DNA from: Lingula anatina
Lineage: Eukaryota; Brachiopoda; Lingulata; Lingulida; Lingulidae
DNA: 64,000 nucleotides
Direction: 5' to 3'
Assembly (NCBI RefSeq): GCF_001039355.2
Contig: NW_019775447.1
Span: 315,758-379,757 of the forward strand
Under the pieces are notes generated by a model. It saw only the letters and a program-made list of their open reading frames with translations. It was not told the origin of the DNA and searched no databases. A program made the translations under genes and the position numbers. Positions within the stretch are counted from its first letter, which is position 1. The number at the start of each line of letters is the position of its first letter. Below, one piece after another: positions 63,941 to 64,000 of the stretch.

Positions 63941-64000
63941 TGGAAATTCAGAGTCACACCATGAAAATGCCAAAATGTAAACAAGCGATAACTGTACTGA
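63941..64000. repeat. Exact 60-bp copy of 57609-57668, starting at an N
   Basis: All 60 bases to the window end equal 57609-57668. The four bases before the N (CCCA) also equal the four before the other copy. It may be a dispersed repeat or an assembly join. Confidence 0.9.

Larger units (their letters stand above)
58782..64000. other. Region upstream of RGS9BP, no gene recognised
   Basis: About 5.2 kb. It should contain the RGS9BP promoter and 5' UTR. It includes a (TG)n run (61230-61257), a 21-bp tandem duplication (about 61687-61728), a duplicated CTGCTCAATTT unit (about 63614-63661) and a single N at 63940. Open frames present lack recognisable domains. Confidence 0.55.

Overview
The window reads as nuclear DNA of an animal. 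It is AT-rich, its genes are split into many short exons with standard GT-AG introns, and it carries microsatellites, MITE-like elements and assembly gaps (307 N at 3670-3976; single N at 25504 and 63940). Gene content and repeat style suggest a marine invertebrate. A lophotrochozoan such as a mollusc, annelid or brachiopod fits best, but an invertebrate deuterostome is not excluded. No prokaryotic, viral or CRISPR feature was recognised.

Region 1 (1-39.6 kb, + strand) is the 3' three quarters of a fibrillin gene. I place 55 coding exons (494-39506) that join without a frameshift into about 2,590 codons ending in a stop; the 5' end lies outside the window. Module order follows vertebrate fibrillins: 2 cbEGF, TB1, an EGF, 5 cbEGF, TB2, 3 cbEGF, hybrid domain 2, cbEGF, TB3, 11 cbEGF, TB4 with an RGD, 2 cbEGF, TB5, 7 cbEGF, TB6, 5 cbEGF, TB7, 5 cbEGF, a glycine-rich atypical EGF, and a C-terminal propeptide with a furin site and an asprosin-like domain. 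All internal introns up to the last three exons are phase 1.

Region 2 (41.7-48.1 kb) holds a head-to-head pair. A LRRC61-like leucine-rich-repeat gene on the - strand (8 exons, 245 aa) and a CIB2/CIB3-like EF-hand gene on the + strand (7 exons, 189 aa) have start codons 396 bp apart. LRRC61 is convergent with fibrillin.

Region 3 (51.4-58.8 kb, - strand) is a seven-exon RGS9BP/R9AP-like gene (about 248 aa). It has a three-helix RGS-anchor region and a C-terminal membrane anchor, and it is convergent with the CIB gene. From 58.8 kb to the end no gene was recognised.

The main unusual features are: two independent short tandem duplications of a 3' splice site inside the fibrillin gene, each creating an upstream acceptor followed by an in-frame stop; an RGD conserved in TB4; an invertebrate asprosin-like propeptide; loss of the proline-rich spacer and its replacement by direct TB1-EGF fusion; a 124-bp spacerless palindrome; two MITEs and a larger non-autonomous DNA transposon with visible target-site duplications; and a 60-bp exact repeat that begins at the N before the window end.
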